Source: DASTBU01 sp035711845 (lineage in GTDB: Bacteria > Acidobacteriota > Vicinamibacteria > Vicinamibacterales > 2-12-FULL-66-21). From it: a stretch of 56,943 nucleotides of DNA. The notes beneath the pieces were generated by a model that saw only the letters and a program-made list of their open reading frames with translations, did not search any database and was not told the origin of the DNA. Below, in pieces: positions 45,944-53,457 of this stretch (position 1 is its first letter; every line of letters starts with the position of its first letter). The stretch covers positions 1 through 56,943 of the forward strand of contig DASTBU010000028.1 in the NCBI GenBank assembly GCA_035711845.1, written 5' to 3'. The position numbers and the translations under genes are program-made.

Positions 45944-46420
45944 TCATGGACCTGTCTTCCCGATTTCGCCTTGAAGCGCGTCACGGCGGTCGATCAGCCT
46001 GCCGAATGTCCGCTGGGCGCGCACGAGCATGACGATCGCGCCTGCCAGGAACACGATGCCCAGGGCGCCAGCAGCATACGGGGCGGAGCCGCCCGTGGTG
46101 TAACCGACTGCAAGCGCGCCGAGCAGGAACAATGCGCTGAAGGTCACGGCCATGCGACCGGCGATGATGCGATGGCGCGCCAGGAGCGTTCGCCGGTGTG
46201 TCAGTACCCAGGCCGTGAAGCTCACCCACGACATACCGATCAGGGTCATGCCGGCGAACGCAATCTGGGTACGCGCGGGAAGCACCGGTTCTGTCAGCCA
46301 GAGAGCGGTTACGATAGCTGTCATCGCGAGCGCACAGAGCATCAGCGCGACATAGCCAAGCCGTGAAGGGAGCGAGAGCTCCGCATCTGCGAGACGACGA
46401 AGTTCGTGCGGGATTGTCAT
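45944..46420 (-). CDS. Four-helix membrane protein coupled to ECF sigma factor
   Basis: A 158-aa protein with four helices (about 25-45, 53-73, 92-110 and 117-135) and cytoplasmic ends. Its ATG overlaps the stop of the sigma-factor gene, so the two are translationally coupled. By position it is a candidate regulator or sensor of that sigma factor, although no classical anti-sigma zinc motif (HxxxCxxC) is present. Confidence 0.8.
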   Translation of the reverse strand: MTIPHELRRLADAELSLPSRLGYVALMLCALAMTAIVTALWLTEPVLPARTQIAFAGMTLIGMSWVSFTAWVLTHRRTLLARHRIIAGRMAVTFSALFLLGALAVGYTTGGSAPYAAGALGIVFLAGAIVMLVRAQRTFGRLIDRRDALQGEIGKTGP

Positions 46421-46986
46421 GTGCAGCCTCCGTATGAATCGATTGCGCGGCGGAGAAGCTGTCGCGCGCGAAAGAGCCTCGACTTGACCGTTCCAACCGG
46501 AACCCCGAGCACTTCTGCCACGTCGTTGAGCGAGAGCTCGCGCAAGTAGAAGAGCGTCAGCACCTCGCGCTCGACTGCCGGGAGCTCCCCCAGGTGGCGT
46601 TCCATCGTTCGGAGCTCGTCCTCGAGGTCGGCATTCGCGGGCTCGGCGGGAATGTCTGCCATTTCGACTTCTGTCAGGGTCGGGAGCGCGTACTGTTCGC
46701 GCAGCCGGTCCATCAACGCACGCCGCGCGATGCCGAACAGCCAGGGCCGCAGCTTCCTACCGTCACGCAGGCGGCCGATGCCGCGGAGGATTCTCAGCCA
46801 GGCGTCCTGGGCCACTTCTTCGGCCGCCTCTTCGGTGCCCGCCAGACGCCGGAGGTACTTCGCGACTGGCTCGTGCCAGCGTTCGATCAACTGGTCGAAT
46901 GCCGGCCGTTCGCCGAGCTGGCAGCGCACGACCAGCAATTCGTCCTCTTTCTGCGCTCGGATGTCAGGGGGTGTGAGTTCGGTCAC
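46417..46986 (-). CDS. ECF-type RNA polymerase sigma factor
   Basis: A 189-aa protein starting at GTG. Region 2 is at about 25-95 (FDQLIERWHEPVAKYLRRLA, EEVAQDAWLRILRGIGRL, LRPWLFGIARRALMDRLR) and region 4 at about 130-185 (LPAVEREVLTLFYLRELSLN, GVPVGTVKSRLFRARQLLRR). It directs polymerase to a stress-type promoter set. A gene for a four-helix membrane protein overlaps its 3' end. Confidence 0.95.
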   Translation of the reverse strand: MTELTPPDIRAQKEDELLVVRCQLGERPAFDQLIERWHEPVAKYLRRLAGTEEAAEEVAQDAWLRILRGIGRLRDGRKLRPWLFGIARRALMDRLREQYALPTLTEVEMADIPAEPANADLEDELRTMERHLGELPAVEREVLTLFYLRELSLNDVAEVLGVPVGTVKSRLFRARQLLRRAIDSYGGCT

Positions 46987-47088
46987 GTCGGTTCCCTATC
47001 TCAAAGGTCGGAGAATGCGCGGAAAGGTTCACGGCGCTGTCTGGAACGACAAGAGAGGCGGGCTGCTGCCGGGGCAGATCGGATCGCA

Positions 47089-47110
47089 CATATGCTAACA
47101 TAAGCATATG
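47089..47110. promoter_or_regulatory. Inverted repeat operator over the VapB start codon
   Basis: CATATGCT (47089-47096) and AGCATATG (47103-47110) are perfect 8-bp arms with a 6-bp spacer. The right arm contains the ATG of the antitoxin gene. The site fits autoregulation by a VapB-VapC complex, which binds such palindromes through the ribbon-helix-helix domain. Confidence 0.75.
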
Positions 47111-47377
47111 AAGCGGACGACGATCTACCTCGAACCGGAACTGGAAGTCCTGCTGAAGCTGGAAATGCTGCGCCAGAAGCGGCCCATGGCGGAGATCGTC
47201 CGCGAGGCGGTCCACGCCTACGTCACGCGCGAGCCGCGGCGCGCGCCGCCCGGCGCCGGCGCGTTTGCCAGCGGCCACACCGACACCGCCCAACGGGCCG
47301 AGGAGGTGCTCGCGAGGACCGGATTCGGTGGAGCGCCCGGTGCCCGTCGCCGGACGCCCCGCAAGCCGGCGACATGA
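47108..47377 (+). CDS. Ribbon-helix-helix antitoxin (VapB-like)
   Basis: An 89-aa protein. TTIYLEPELEVLLKLEML forms the DNA-binding strand and helix and MAEIVREAVHAYV the second helix. The disordered, Ala/Pro/Gly-rich C-terminal part should wrap and inhibit the toxin. The ATG is inside the operator palindrome and no ribosome binding site precedes it, so leaderless translation is possible. Its stop overlaps the toxin start (ATGA). Confidence 0.88.
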   Translation: MKRTTIYLEPELEVLLKLEMLRQKRPMAEIVREAVHAYVTREPRRAPPGAGAFASGHTDTAQRAEEVLARTGFGGAPGARRRTPRKPAT

Positions 47378-47781
47378 GCATCCTGCTGGATACCGGGATC
47401 GTCTATGCCTACTACGATCGAAGCGACGCCTGGCACGAGCGGGCGCGCGCGCTCATCGCAGGCGAGCAGCGCGGCTTGATCCTGCCGTCACCTGCGATTC
47501 CTGAAATCGATCACCTGCTGTCGCATCGGCTCGGGCACGACAGCCGGCTCGTCTTCTACGCCGGCATCATCGAGGGCTATTACCTGACGGTGGACCTTCC
47601 CCGCGAGGCCTACTCGCGTGTGGCCGACCTGAACCGGCAGTTCGCGACGCTACAACTCGGGTTCGTCGACGCCGCGATTGTCGCTCTGGCCGAGACGCTT
47701 GGCCTCGCGCGCGTTGCCACGACGGATCGACGCCATTTCACGCCGGTCGCCGCCGCGCTGTCGCTCGAACTGGTACCCTGA
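47374..47781 (+). CDS. PIN-domain toxin (VapC-like ribonuclease)
   Basis: A 135-aa PIN-domain protein. Acidic catalytic residues are in ILLDTGIVYAYYD (first Asp), PAIPEIDHLL (Glu), LGFVDAAIVALAE (Asp) and ATTDRRHF (final Asp). VapC toxins cut specific RNAs, often tRNA or the rRNA loop, when not bound by antitoxin. It is coupled to the upstream antitoxin gene. Confidence 0.94.
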   Translation: MSILLDTGIVYAYYDRSDAWHERARALIAGEQRGLILPSPAIPEIDHLLSHRLGHDSRLVFYAGIIEGYYLTVDLPREAYSRVADLNRQFATLQLGFVDAAIVALAETLGLARVATTDRRHFTPVAAALSLELVP

Positions 47782-47784
47782 CTT

Positions 47785-47862
47785 TCAACTCCCGACTCAC
47801 GAAACAGCCGGGATGAGCGACTCCGAGTACGGGGGAGGTGGAGGTTGGCAGTCGAGAGTTGA
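47785..47862. repeat. Inverted heptamer-type repeat between convergent genes
   Basis: TCAACTCCCGACT (47785-47797) and AGTCGAGAGTTGA (47850-47862) are complementary with one mismatch. The arms are built of seven-base steps (for example AGTCGAG then AGTTGAG). The block lies just between the VapC stop and the amidohydrolase stop and could act as a bidirectional terminator. Confidence 0.6.
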
Positions 47863-47865
47863 GCG

Positions 47866-49098
47866 TCAGCCCCCTCCCCGAGTCTTGTCCACGACCACCC
47901 GGCCGTCCTTCATGACCCACCGGACGCCGGTGAAAACCGCGTCGATATTCGCCAGCGGGTCCCCCTCGACGGCGACGATGTCGGCAAGATAGCCGGGCGC
48001 AATCCGGCCGAGGCGGTCATCGAGGCCCATGAGCTCAGCCGGAATCACCGTCGCGGACCTCAGCGCCTGCTCGGGCGTCATGCCCGCTTTGACGAACCAT
48101 CCCAGCTCCCGGGTGTTCTGGCCGAACATCGTGAAGACCGCGTCGGATCCCATCGCGAGACGCACGCCCGCCTTGACGGCGCGCCTTGCGGACTCCAGGT
48201 TTCGCCGGATGTAGTCCTGGAGTGGAGGGATCGCCTCCTGGTCGAAGCCGTACTCGTCCTTCGCGTCCACGTAGTAGCGGTTGTGATCGATCGTCGGCAC
48301 CCACACGGTCCCGCGCCTGGCCATTTCGGAGAGCGTCTCGTCGTCGAGGTCCACTCCGTGCTCGACGGAATCGGCGCCCGCTCGAACCGCATCCGTGACG
48401 CCTGAGGGCCCGTACGAATGAATGGCGACCTTCCGGCCGCCCGCGTGCGCGGCGGACACGATCGCCTTCATCTCGTCGAAGGTGACGGTCTGCGTCGTAT
48501 CCACGCTGTCGAAGCTTCCGCGCGACGCGTAGACCTTGATCCAGTCGACGCCTCCTTTGATCCGCTCGGCGGTCGTGCGCTGCATCGCGTCAGGATTCGG
48601 GCCCGTCGCGCCGCGACCAGGCGCCAGGCCCTGACCCGACACGAACATGCGCGGACCCACCATCGCGCCCATGCCGATCAGATCACGCATCGCGAGATCC
48701 ATTTCGTTCGAGGCGCCCAGATCGCGAACGGTCGTGACGCCGGTTTCGAGCGTCTTCCGGGCGTTCTCCTGGGCGAGGTACACGGTGACGGCGGGCCGGC
48801 GGCGCTGACCGAGCGGGCGGGTGCCCGGCTGGCGATCCCAGTAGTAGGTCATGTGCGTGTGGACGTCGATCAGGCCCGGAATGCCAACATATCGCCTGAG
48901 GTCGACGACCTCCGCCCGGTCCGGCACGTCCCCGGCGCCGACGCGAACGATCCGGTCCCCCTCGACGACCACGACGGCGTCATCGACCACGCGCACACCG
49001 TCCCACAGTCGCCCGAACCGGATTGCCCTGCTCTGCGCGAACGCCTCGGAAGATATGGCGATCGTCATGGCGAGGATGAGGACGCGAGATGAACTCAC
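47866..49098 (-). CDS. Secreted metal-dependent amidohydrolase
   Basis: A 410-aa enzyme of the Xaa-Pro dipeptidase/imidazolonepropionase-like amidohydrolase group. A signal peptide (LILAMTIAISSEAFAQ) is followed by the metal motif DVHTHM (His80, His82), a likely carboxylated Lys188 (DWIKVYAS), later histidines (VAIHSYGPSG, VEHGVDLDDE) and the catalytic aspartate in AMGSDAVF. It should hydrolyse a peptide or cyclic amide bond in the periplasm. The start is a GTG that lies in the first heptamer of the adjoining array; no ATG gives a full signal peptide. Confidence 0.9.
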   Translation of the reverse strand: MSSSRVLILAMTIAISSEAFAQSRAIRFGRLWDGVRVVDDAVVVVEGDRIVRVGAGDVPDRAEVVDLRRYVGIPGLIDVHTHMTYYWDRQPGTRPLGQRRRPAVTVYLAQENARKTLETGVTTVRDLGASNEMDLAMRDLIGMGAMVGPRMFVSGQGLAPGRGATGPNPDAMQRTTAERIKGGVDWIKVYASRGSFDSVDTTQTVTFDEMKAIVSAAHAGGRKVAIHSYGPSGVTDAVRAGADSVEHGVDLDDETLSEMARRGTVWVPTIDHNRYYVDAKDEYGFDQEAIPPLQDYIRRNLESARRAVKAGVRLAMGSDAVFTMFGQNTRELGWFVKAGMTPEQALRSATVIPAELMGLDDRLGRIAPGYLADIVAVEGDPLANIDAVFTGVRWVMKDGRVVVDKTRGGG

Positions 49099-49147
49099 AA
49101 CTCAGCACTCAGCACTCAAAACTCAGAACTCAAAACTCAGAACTCCG
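49092..49147. repeat. AACTCAG heptamer tandem array, 8 units
   Basis: Eight perfectly phased heptamers: AACTCAC, AACTCAG, CACTCAG, CACTCAA, AACTCAG, AACTCAA, AACTCAG and AACTCCG. They fill the gap between the ADOP permease stop and the amidohydrolase gene, both leftward. The first unit supplies the GTG start of the amidohydrolase. Confidence 0.93.
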
Positions 49148-49154
49148 CGAAGCC

Positions 49155-51623
49155 CTACCCCTGCCGGAGCGCGAGAAGCGGATCGACCCGGCTCGCGCGG
49201 AACGCAGGAACGAAGCTGGCGACGAAGCCGACGACGATCAACAGCGCAGAAACCGAGACGAACGTGATCGGATCGGTTGTCGTGATGCCATAGAGCAGCG
49301 TCGACACAACACGCGAGACGGCGAATGCCGCCGCCAACCCGAGCGCCAGCCCCACGGCCACGAGCGTGAGCGCCTGGCGCAGCACCTGGTGCAGGACCGT
49401 CGATTGCGAGGCGCCGAGCGCCATCCGAACGCCGATCTCTCTCTGACGCTGCCCGATGGAGTACGACAGTACGCCGTACAGTCCAATAGACGCCAGGACG
49501 AGCGCCAGGCCGCCGAGCGTGCCGAGCAGGATTGCGCCGAGCCTGGCGGCCCAAAGGGACTGCTCCAGGATTCCGCCCATCGAGCCGGCGTTGGTCAGCG
49601 GGACTTCCGGATCGATTCGCCGGATTTCTCCCTGCACGGTGCCCAGCACGGATGCCGGATCGCCATCCGCACGGAGCATCAGCACCATCGCATCGGCGTA
49701 GTTCTGAGCGAGCGGGATGTACGCGGCGGTCTGGGGCTCCTCGCCGAGCGTGTTGTACTTGGACACCTTCGCCAGGCCCACCACTTCCCGCGATTCCTGG
49801 TCGCCATAGAAGCGGAAGCGCTTGCCGAGGGGATCTTCGTTGGGCCACAACGCCGCCGCCATGACCTCGTTGACGACCGCCACCGGGACCGAGCCGGCCC
49901 GATCTGCCGCCGTGAAGTCGCGCCCGCGCAGCAGCCGGATGCCGATCGTCTCGAAGTAGCCTGGAGTGACGACGTGCGTGATCGCAAACCTCCGCGAGGT
50001 CGCGTCCTCCGGGTCCTTTCCTTCCGGAACAACGGTTCTGGAGAAACCGCCGGTCAGCGGCACCGTGCTGGACCAGGTGGTGGAGCGTACGCCGGGCACG
50101 GTTGCCGCACGTTCGGCCACCAGCCGATAGAACTCCTCGGCGCGTCCCTGGTTGTAGCCGGCCTGACCGGGCGCCACCGACACGACCGCCACGTTGGCGG
50201 TGTTGAATCCGGGGTCGATGTCATGCGCTCGTCCGAGGCTGCGCAGGAACAGACCGGCGGCCACGAGCGCGACGAGCGACAAGGCCACCTGCCCCACGAC
50301 GAGGACGTTGCGCAGCGCGAGGCGGCGATGGCTCGGGCCCGCCGAACGGGATTCCTCCTTGATGGCGTTCACCACGTCAGGCTTGATCGCCTGCAGGGCC
50401 GGTGCGAGGCCGAACACCACGCCCGTGAGGATCGACACGATCAGGGCGAATGCCAGCACGCGACCGTCCACCGTGAGGTCGACGAAGTTCTGTGCGACGA
50501 ACGCGGGACGAAGCGCCCACACGCCATCCCGCGCCACGGCAGCCAGCGGCAGCCCGGCTGCGCCGCCGGCCAGTGCCAGCAGCACGCTTTCGGTGAGGAG
50601 CTGGCGGACCAGCCGCGCGCGGCTCGCGCCGAGCGCAAGGCGCAGCGCGATCTCCTGCCGCCGGGCGGTCGCGCGCGCCAGCAGCAGGTTGGCGACGTTG
50701 AAGCACGCGATGAGCAGCACCAGGCCGACGATCGTCATCAGCACGGCGCTGCCGAGCGTGAGTGCCTCGCGCAGGCCGGGGAAGATCGTCGCTTCGGTGA
50801 GAGGTCTCAGCGCCACGTTGCGCCCCTTGTTCGGCAGGGGATACTCAACCTCGAGCGCGGCCGAGATCGCACCGAGCTGCGACTCTGCCTGCGCCATCGT
50901 CACACCCGTCCGGAGCCGGCCGGCGATGTTCAGCAGCAGCGCCCGCCGGTCGTCGAACCATTGTCGGAACGACGCGAGGAGGATGGTCTGGTACATCATC
51001 GACGGAGCCCACCCATCGGGGCTGAAGAGGGCGTTCACGCCCTTGAAGCCCTCGGGCGCCACGCCGATGACGGTGAACACCACGCCGTTGATCTTCACCG
51101 TGCTCCCGACGACGTGATCCTCTCCGCCGAAGCGGCGCTGCCAGAACCCGTGGCTGAGCACGACCACCGGCTTCGCGCCCGGCACGGCGTCTTCGTCGTT
51201 CGCGAACGTGCGGCCGAGCGCCGCCTGCACGCCCAGCACGCCGAAGTAGTTGCCCGTCACGAGCTCCATGAAGGCCTGCTGCGGCTCGGCGCCCCGTGAC
51301 AGGTTCACCGGGAGCGGAAACGTGTAGCCCGCCAGACCGCTGAACGTCTCGTTCCGGTCGCGCAGGTCGAGATAGTTCGGCCGGGAGGTCGGGAGCAGGC
51401 CGCCGAACCCGCCCGCCTGATTCGAGTCGGTCGTGTAAACCGCCACGAGCTCGGATGGCTGCCGGACGGGGAGCGGATTCAGGAAGACGGCATTGATGAT
51501 GGTGAAGATGGTCGTGTTCGCGCCGATCCCGAGGCCTATCGAGAGGATGGCCACCAGGGTCATGCCGGGATTGGCGGCCATGGTGCGGAGCGCGAATCGC
51601 AGGTCCTGCCACAAGGTGTTCAT
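49155..51623 (-). CDS. ADOP-family ABC transporter permease without linked PadR gene
   Basis: An 822-aa protein beginning directly with the permease core (MNTLWQDLRFALRTMAANPG), lacking the N-terminal helical module found in the two longer ADOP proteins of this window. It has a first MacB periplasmic domain (VVLSHGFWQRRFGGEDHVVG, FTVIGVAPEGFKGV), FtsX core (VLLIACFNVANLLLARATAR), a second periplasmic domain and a terminal core (QRQREIGVRMALGASQSTVL). It ends VDPLLALRQG. An AGGAG ribosome binding site precedes the ATG. No PadR gene is adjacent. Confidence 0.95.
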   Translation of the reverse strand: MNTLWQDLRFALRTMAANPGMTLVAILSIGLGIGANTTIFTIINAVFLNPLPVRQPSELVAVYTTDSNQAGGFGGLLPTSRPNYLDLRDRNETFSGLAGYTFPLPVNLSRGAEPQQAFMELVTGNYFGVLGVQAALGRTFANDEDAVPGAKPVVVLSHGFWQRRFGGEDHVVGSTVKINGVVFTVIGVAPEGFKGVNALFSPDGWAPSMMYQTILLASFRQWFDDRRALLLNIAGRLRTGVTMAQAESQLGAISAALEVEYPLPNKGRNVALRPLTEATIFPGLREALTLGSAVLMTIVGLVLLIACFNVANLLLARATARRQEIALRLALGASRARLVRQLLTESVLLALAGGAAGLPLAAVARDGVWALRPAFVAQNFVDLTVDGRVLAFALIVSILTGVVFGLAPALQAIKPDVVNAIKEESRSAGPSHRRLALRNVLVVGQVALSLVALVAAGLFLRSLGRAHDIDPGFNTANVAVVSVAPGQAGYNQGRAEEFYRLVAERAATVPGVRSTTWSSTVPLTGGFSRTVVPEGKDPEDATSRRFAITHVVTPGYFETIGIRLLRGRDFTAADRAGSVPVAVVNEVMAAALWPNEDPLGKRFRFYGDQESREVVGLAKVSKYNTLGEEPQTAAYIPLAQNYADAMVLMLRADGDPASVLGTVQGEIRRIDPEVPLTNAGSMGGILEQSLWAARLGAILLGTLGGLALVLASIGLYGVLSYSIGQRQREIGVRMALGASQSTVLHQVLRQALTLVAVGLALGLAAAFAVSRVVSTLLYGITTTDPITFVSVSALLIVVGFVASFVPAFRASRVDPLLALRQG

Positions 51624-51931
51624 ACAGGCTCCTGACTAAACCGGTGGGGCTTCGCCCGTCCGCCTTCGCCAAGGCTCCGGCGAGACCTGGCGGGCCGGAC
51701 CCACCATATTAGACAATGTTTGCCACTGCCCCGTTCGACTTTGTGATGTCAGGTGGGATGGGCAAGCCGCGACCTGCCCCCGTGCGAGCGCGGGTGTCAG
51801 ATGGATCAGCAGAGCCGGTGCGCCCGTGGCCGCCAGGTGCGATTCGGTTACAGTGTCCTGATGCACCGAACCGTGTGCCCGAGTGGCCAGGCCGCTTTCC
51901 GCACAACTTTCGCTGGCAGGCAGGCCGGCTG

Positions 51932-53248
51932 ATGCCGCGCGCAGAACAGCAGCTTCTGGCCGTCGACGGTCGCGAGGTCGCGATCTCGAATCCGCACAAG
52001 GTCCTCTTCCCTGAGGCGGGCTACACGAAGCTCGATCTCGTGCGCTACTACCTCGCCGTATCGGGGGGCGCGCTTCGCGCCGCGGGCGGCCGGCCCAACG
52101 TGCTCGTGCGATATCCCAGCGGGATCAACAGCGAGTTCTTCTACCAGAAACGCGCGCCCGAGTCGCGGCCGTCCTGGATCGAGGTCGTCTCGCTCCGTTT
52201 TCCGTCCGGCCGCAGCGCCGAGGAGGTCGTGCCTCGCGACGCGGCCGCGCTCGCGTGGATGGCAAACCTGGCATGCCTCGAGCTGCACCCGCACCCCGTG
52301 CGGGCGGAGGACCTCGATCACCCGGACGAGCTGAGGGTCGACCTCGATCCGGTGCCAGGCGTCGAATGGAGCCAGGTGCAGGAGGTCGCGCGCGTGGTGC
52401 GCGCGACGCTCGACGATTTCGGGCTCGTCGGCTGGCCGAAGACGTCGGGGTCCCGCGGGATGCACGTGTACGTGCGCATCGAGCAGGCGTGGGTGTTTGG
52501 CGAGGTGCGCCGCGCCGCGCTGGCGTTCGCGCGCGAGGTCGAGCGCCGCATGCCCGCCCTCGCGACGAGCAAGTGGTGGAAGGAGGAGCGCCACGGCGTG
52601 TTCCTGGACTACAACCAGAACGCGAAGGACCGCACGATCGCCGCCGCTTACTCCGTGCGTCCGAAACCCGATGCGCGTGTATCGGCGCCGCTGACATGGA
52701 CGGAGGTGGACGACTGCGATCCGCGCGACTTCACGCTCGCGACGATGCCAGCACGGTTCGCGAAGCTCGGCGATCGACACGCAGGTATGGACGGGGAGCG
52801 GTGCTCGCTCGAGAGCCTGCTCGAGCTATCGGCACGGCACGAGCGGGAAGGGCTCGGCGACGCGCCGTGGCCGCCGCACTACAAGAAACAGGCGGGTGAA
52901 CCCGCGCGGGTTCAACCGTCGAAACGGCGCGTCGCGAAACATCCGTTGATCGAGATTGGACGCTCTCGGAAGAAGGAGGATGTCCTGGCAGGCCTGGAGC
53001 GCTGGCGCGCGCGGCACCCGAAAGCCGCCGAACATCTCGAGCCCGCCGACGTGCTGATCGACGCGATGCGCGGTCGCCACAGCACATGGACCCGGATCAG
53101 GGTGAACCTCCAACACGTGCCCGTAGAGGCGCGGCCCGATCAGGAAGCGCTGGATCCGGACGACGAGCCGAACGACTGGGCCGGAGTCGATCCTGAGGCG
53201 GCAGCCGAGTGGCGCAGGACGCATCGGCGCCGGGGCCGGGAAGGATGA
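51932..53248 (+). CDS. LigD-type polymerase/primase domain protein
   Basis: A 438-aa stand-alone LigD polymerase-like protein (archaeo-eukaryotic primase fold). Motifs are RVDLDPVPGVEW with the metal-binding Asp pair, KTSGSRGMHVYV (triphosphate-binding), and FLDYNQNAKDRTIAAAYSVR with the third Asp. The C-terminal 130 residues (KKQAGEPARVQPSKRRVAKH onward) are variable, and no ligase or phosphoesterase domain follows. LigD polymerases fill ends in Ku-dependent repair. No Ku or ligase gene is in the window. The frame extends upstream to 51716, but the 51932 ATG fits the family start. Confidence 0.9.
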   Translation: MPRAEQQLLAVDGREVAISNPHKVLFPEAGYTKLDLVRYYLAVSGGALRAAGGRPNVLVRYPSGINSEFFYQKRAPESRPSWIEVVSLRFPSGRSAEEVVPRDAAALAWMANLACLELHPHPVRAEDLDHPDELRVDLDPVPGVEWSQVQEVARVVRATLDDFGLVGWPKTSGSRGMHVYVRIEQAWVFGEVRRAALAFAREVERRMPALATSKWWKEERHGVFLDYNQNAKDRTIAAAYSVRPKPDARVSAPLTWTEVDDCDPRDFTLATMPARFAKLGDRHAGMDGERCSLESLLELSARHEREGLGDAPWPPHYKKQAGEPARVQPSKRRVAKHPLIEIGRSRKKEDVLAGLERWRARHPKAAEHLEPADVLIDAMRGRHSTWTRIRVNLQHVPVEARPDQEALDPDDEPNDWAGVDPEAAAEWRRTHRRRGREG

Positions 53249-53286
53249 GCGGAGGCCTCGCCGCCCGGCCCCAGTGGCGTGTATCC

Positions 53287-53445
53287 GCTGAATCACTACC
53301 GCGCGGGCACCCCGCGGGGCCCCGTCGCGTGGCAGCCCACCGGGTGCTCGCGCGCTGCCGTGGGGCTCAACGGGTCCGCGCGCTACGCGCCCGTCGGGCG
53401 CCCGCCACGCGCCACCCGCGAGCCCGATTGCGGTAGTGATTCAGC
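53287..53445. repeat. 159-bp element bounded by perfect 16-bp inverted repeats
   Basis: GCTGAATCACTACCGC (53287-53302) and its exact reverse complement GCGGTAGTGATTCAGC (53430-53445) bound a very GC-rich interior. The interior has further self-complementary parts: a CCCCGCGGGG palindrome, CGCGTGGC against GCCACGCG, and ACGGG against CCCGT. It lies between the stops of two convergent genes. It may be a small non-autonomous mobile or REP-like element or a bidirectional terminator. Confidence 0.8.
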
Positions 53446-53457
53446 CTGCACACGCCC

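Noticed and set aside
49089..51299. Plus-strand open frame of 736 codons starting in the AACTCAG array
   Set aside because: It is antisense to the ADOP permease, and its start is only repeat sequence; the product has no recognisable domain.
53287..53445. Inverted-repeat element as a simple Rho-independent terminator
   Set aside because: The arms are 127 bp apart with a complex interior and no T-tract; a terminator role remains possible but does not explain the structure.
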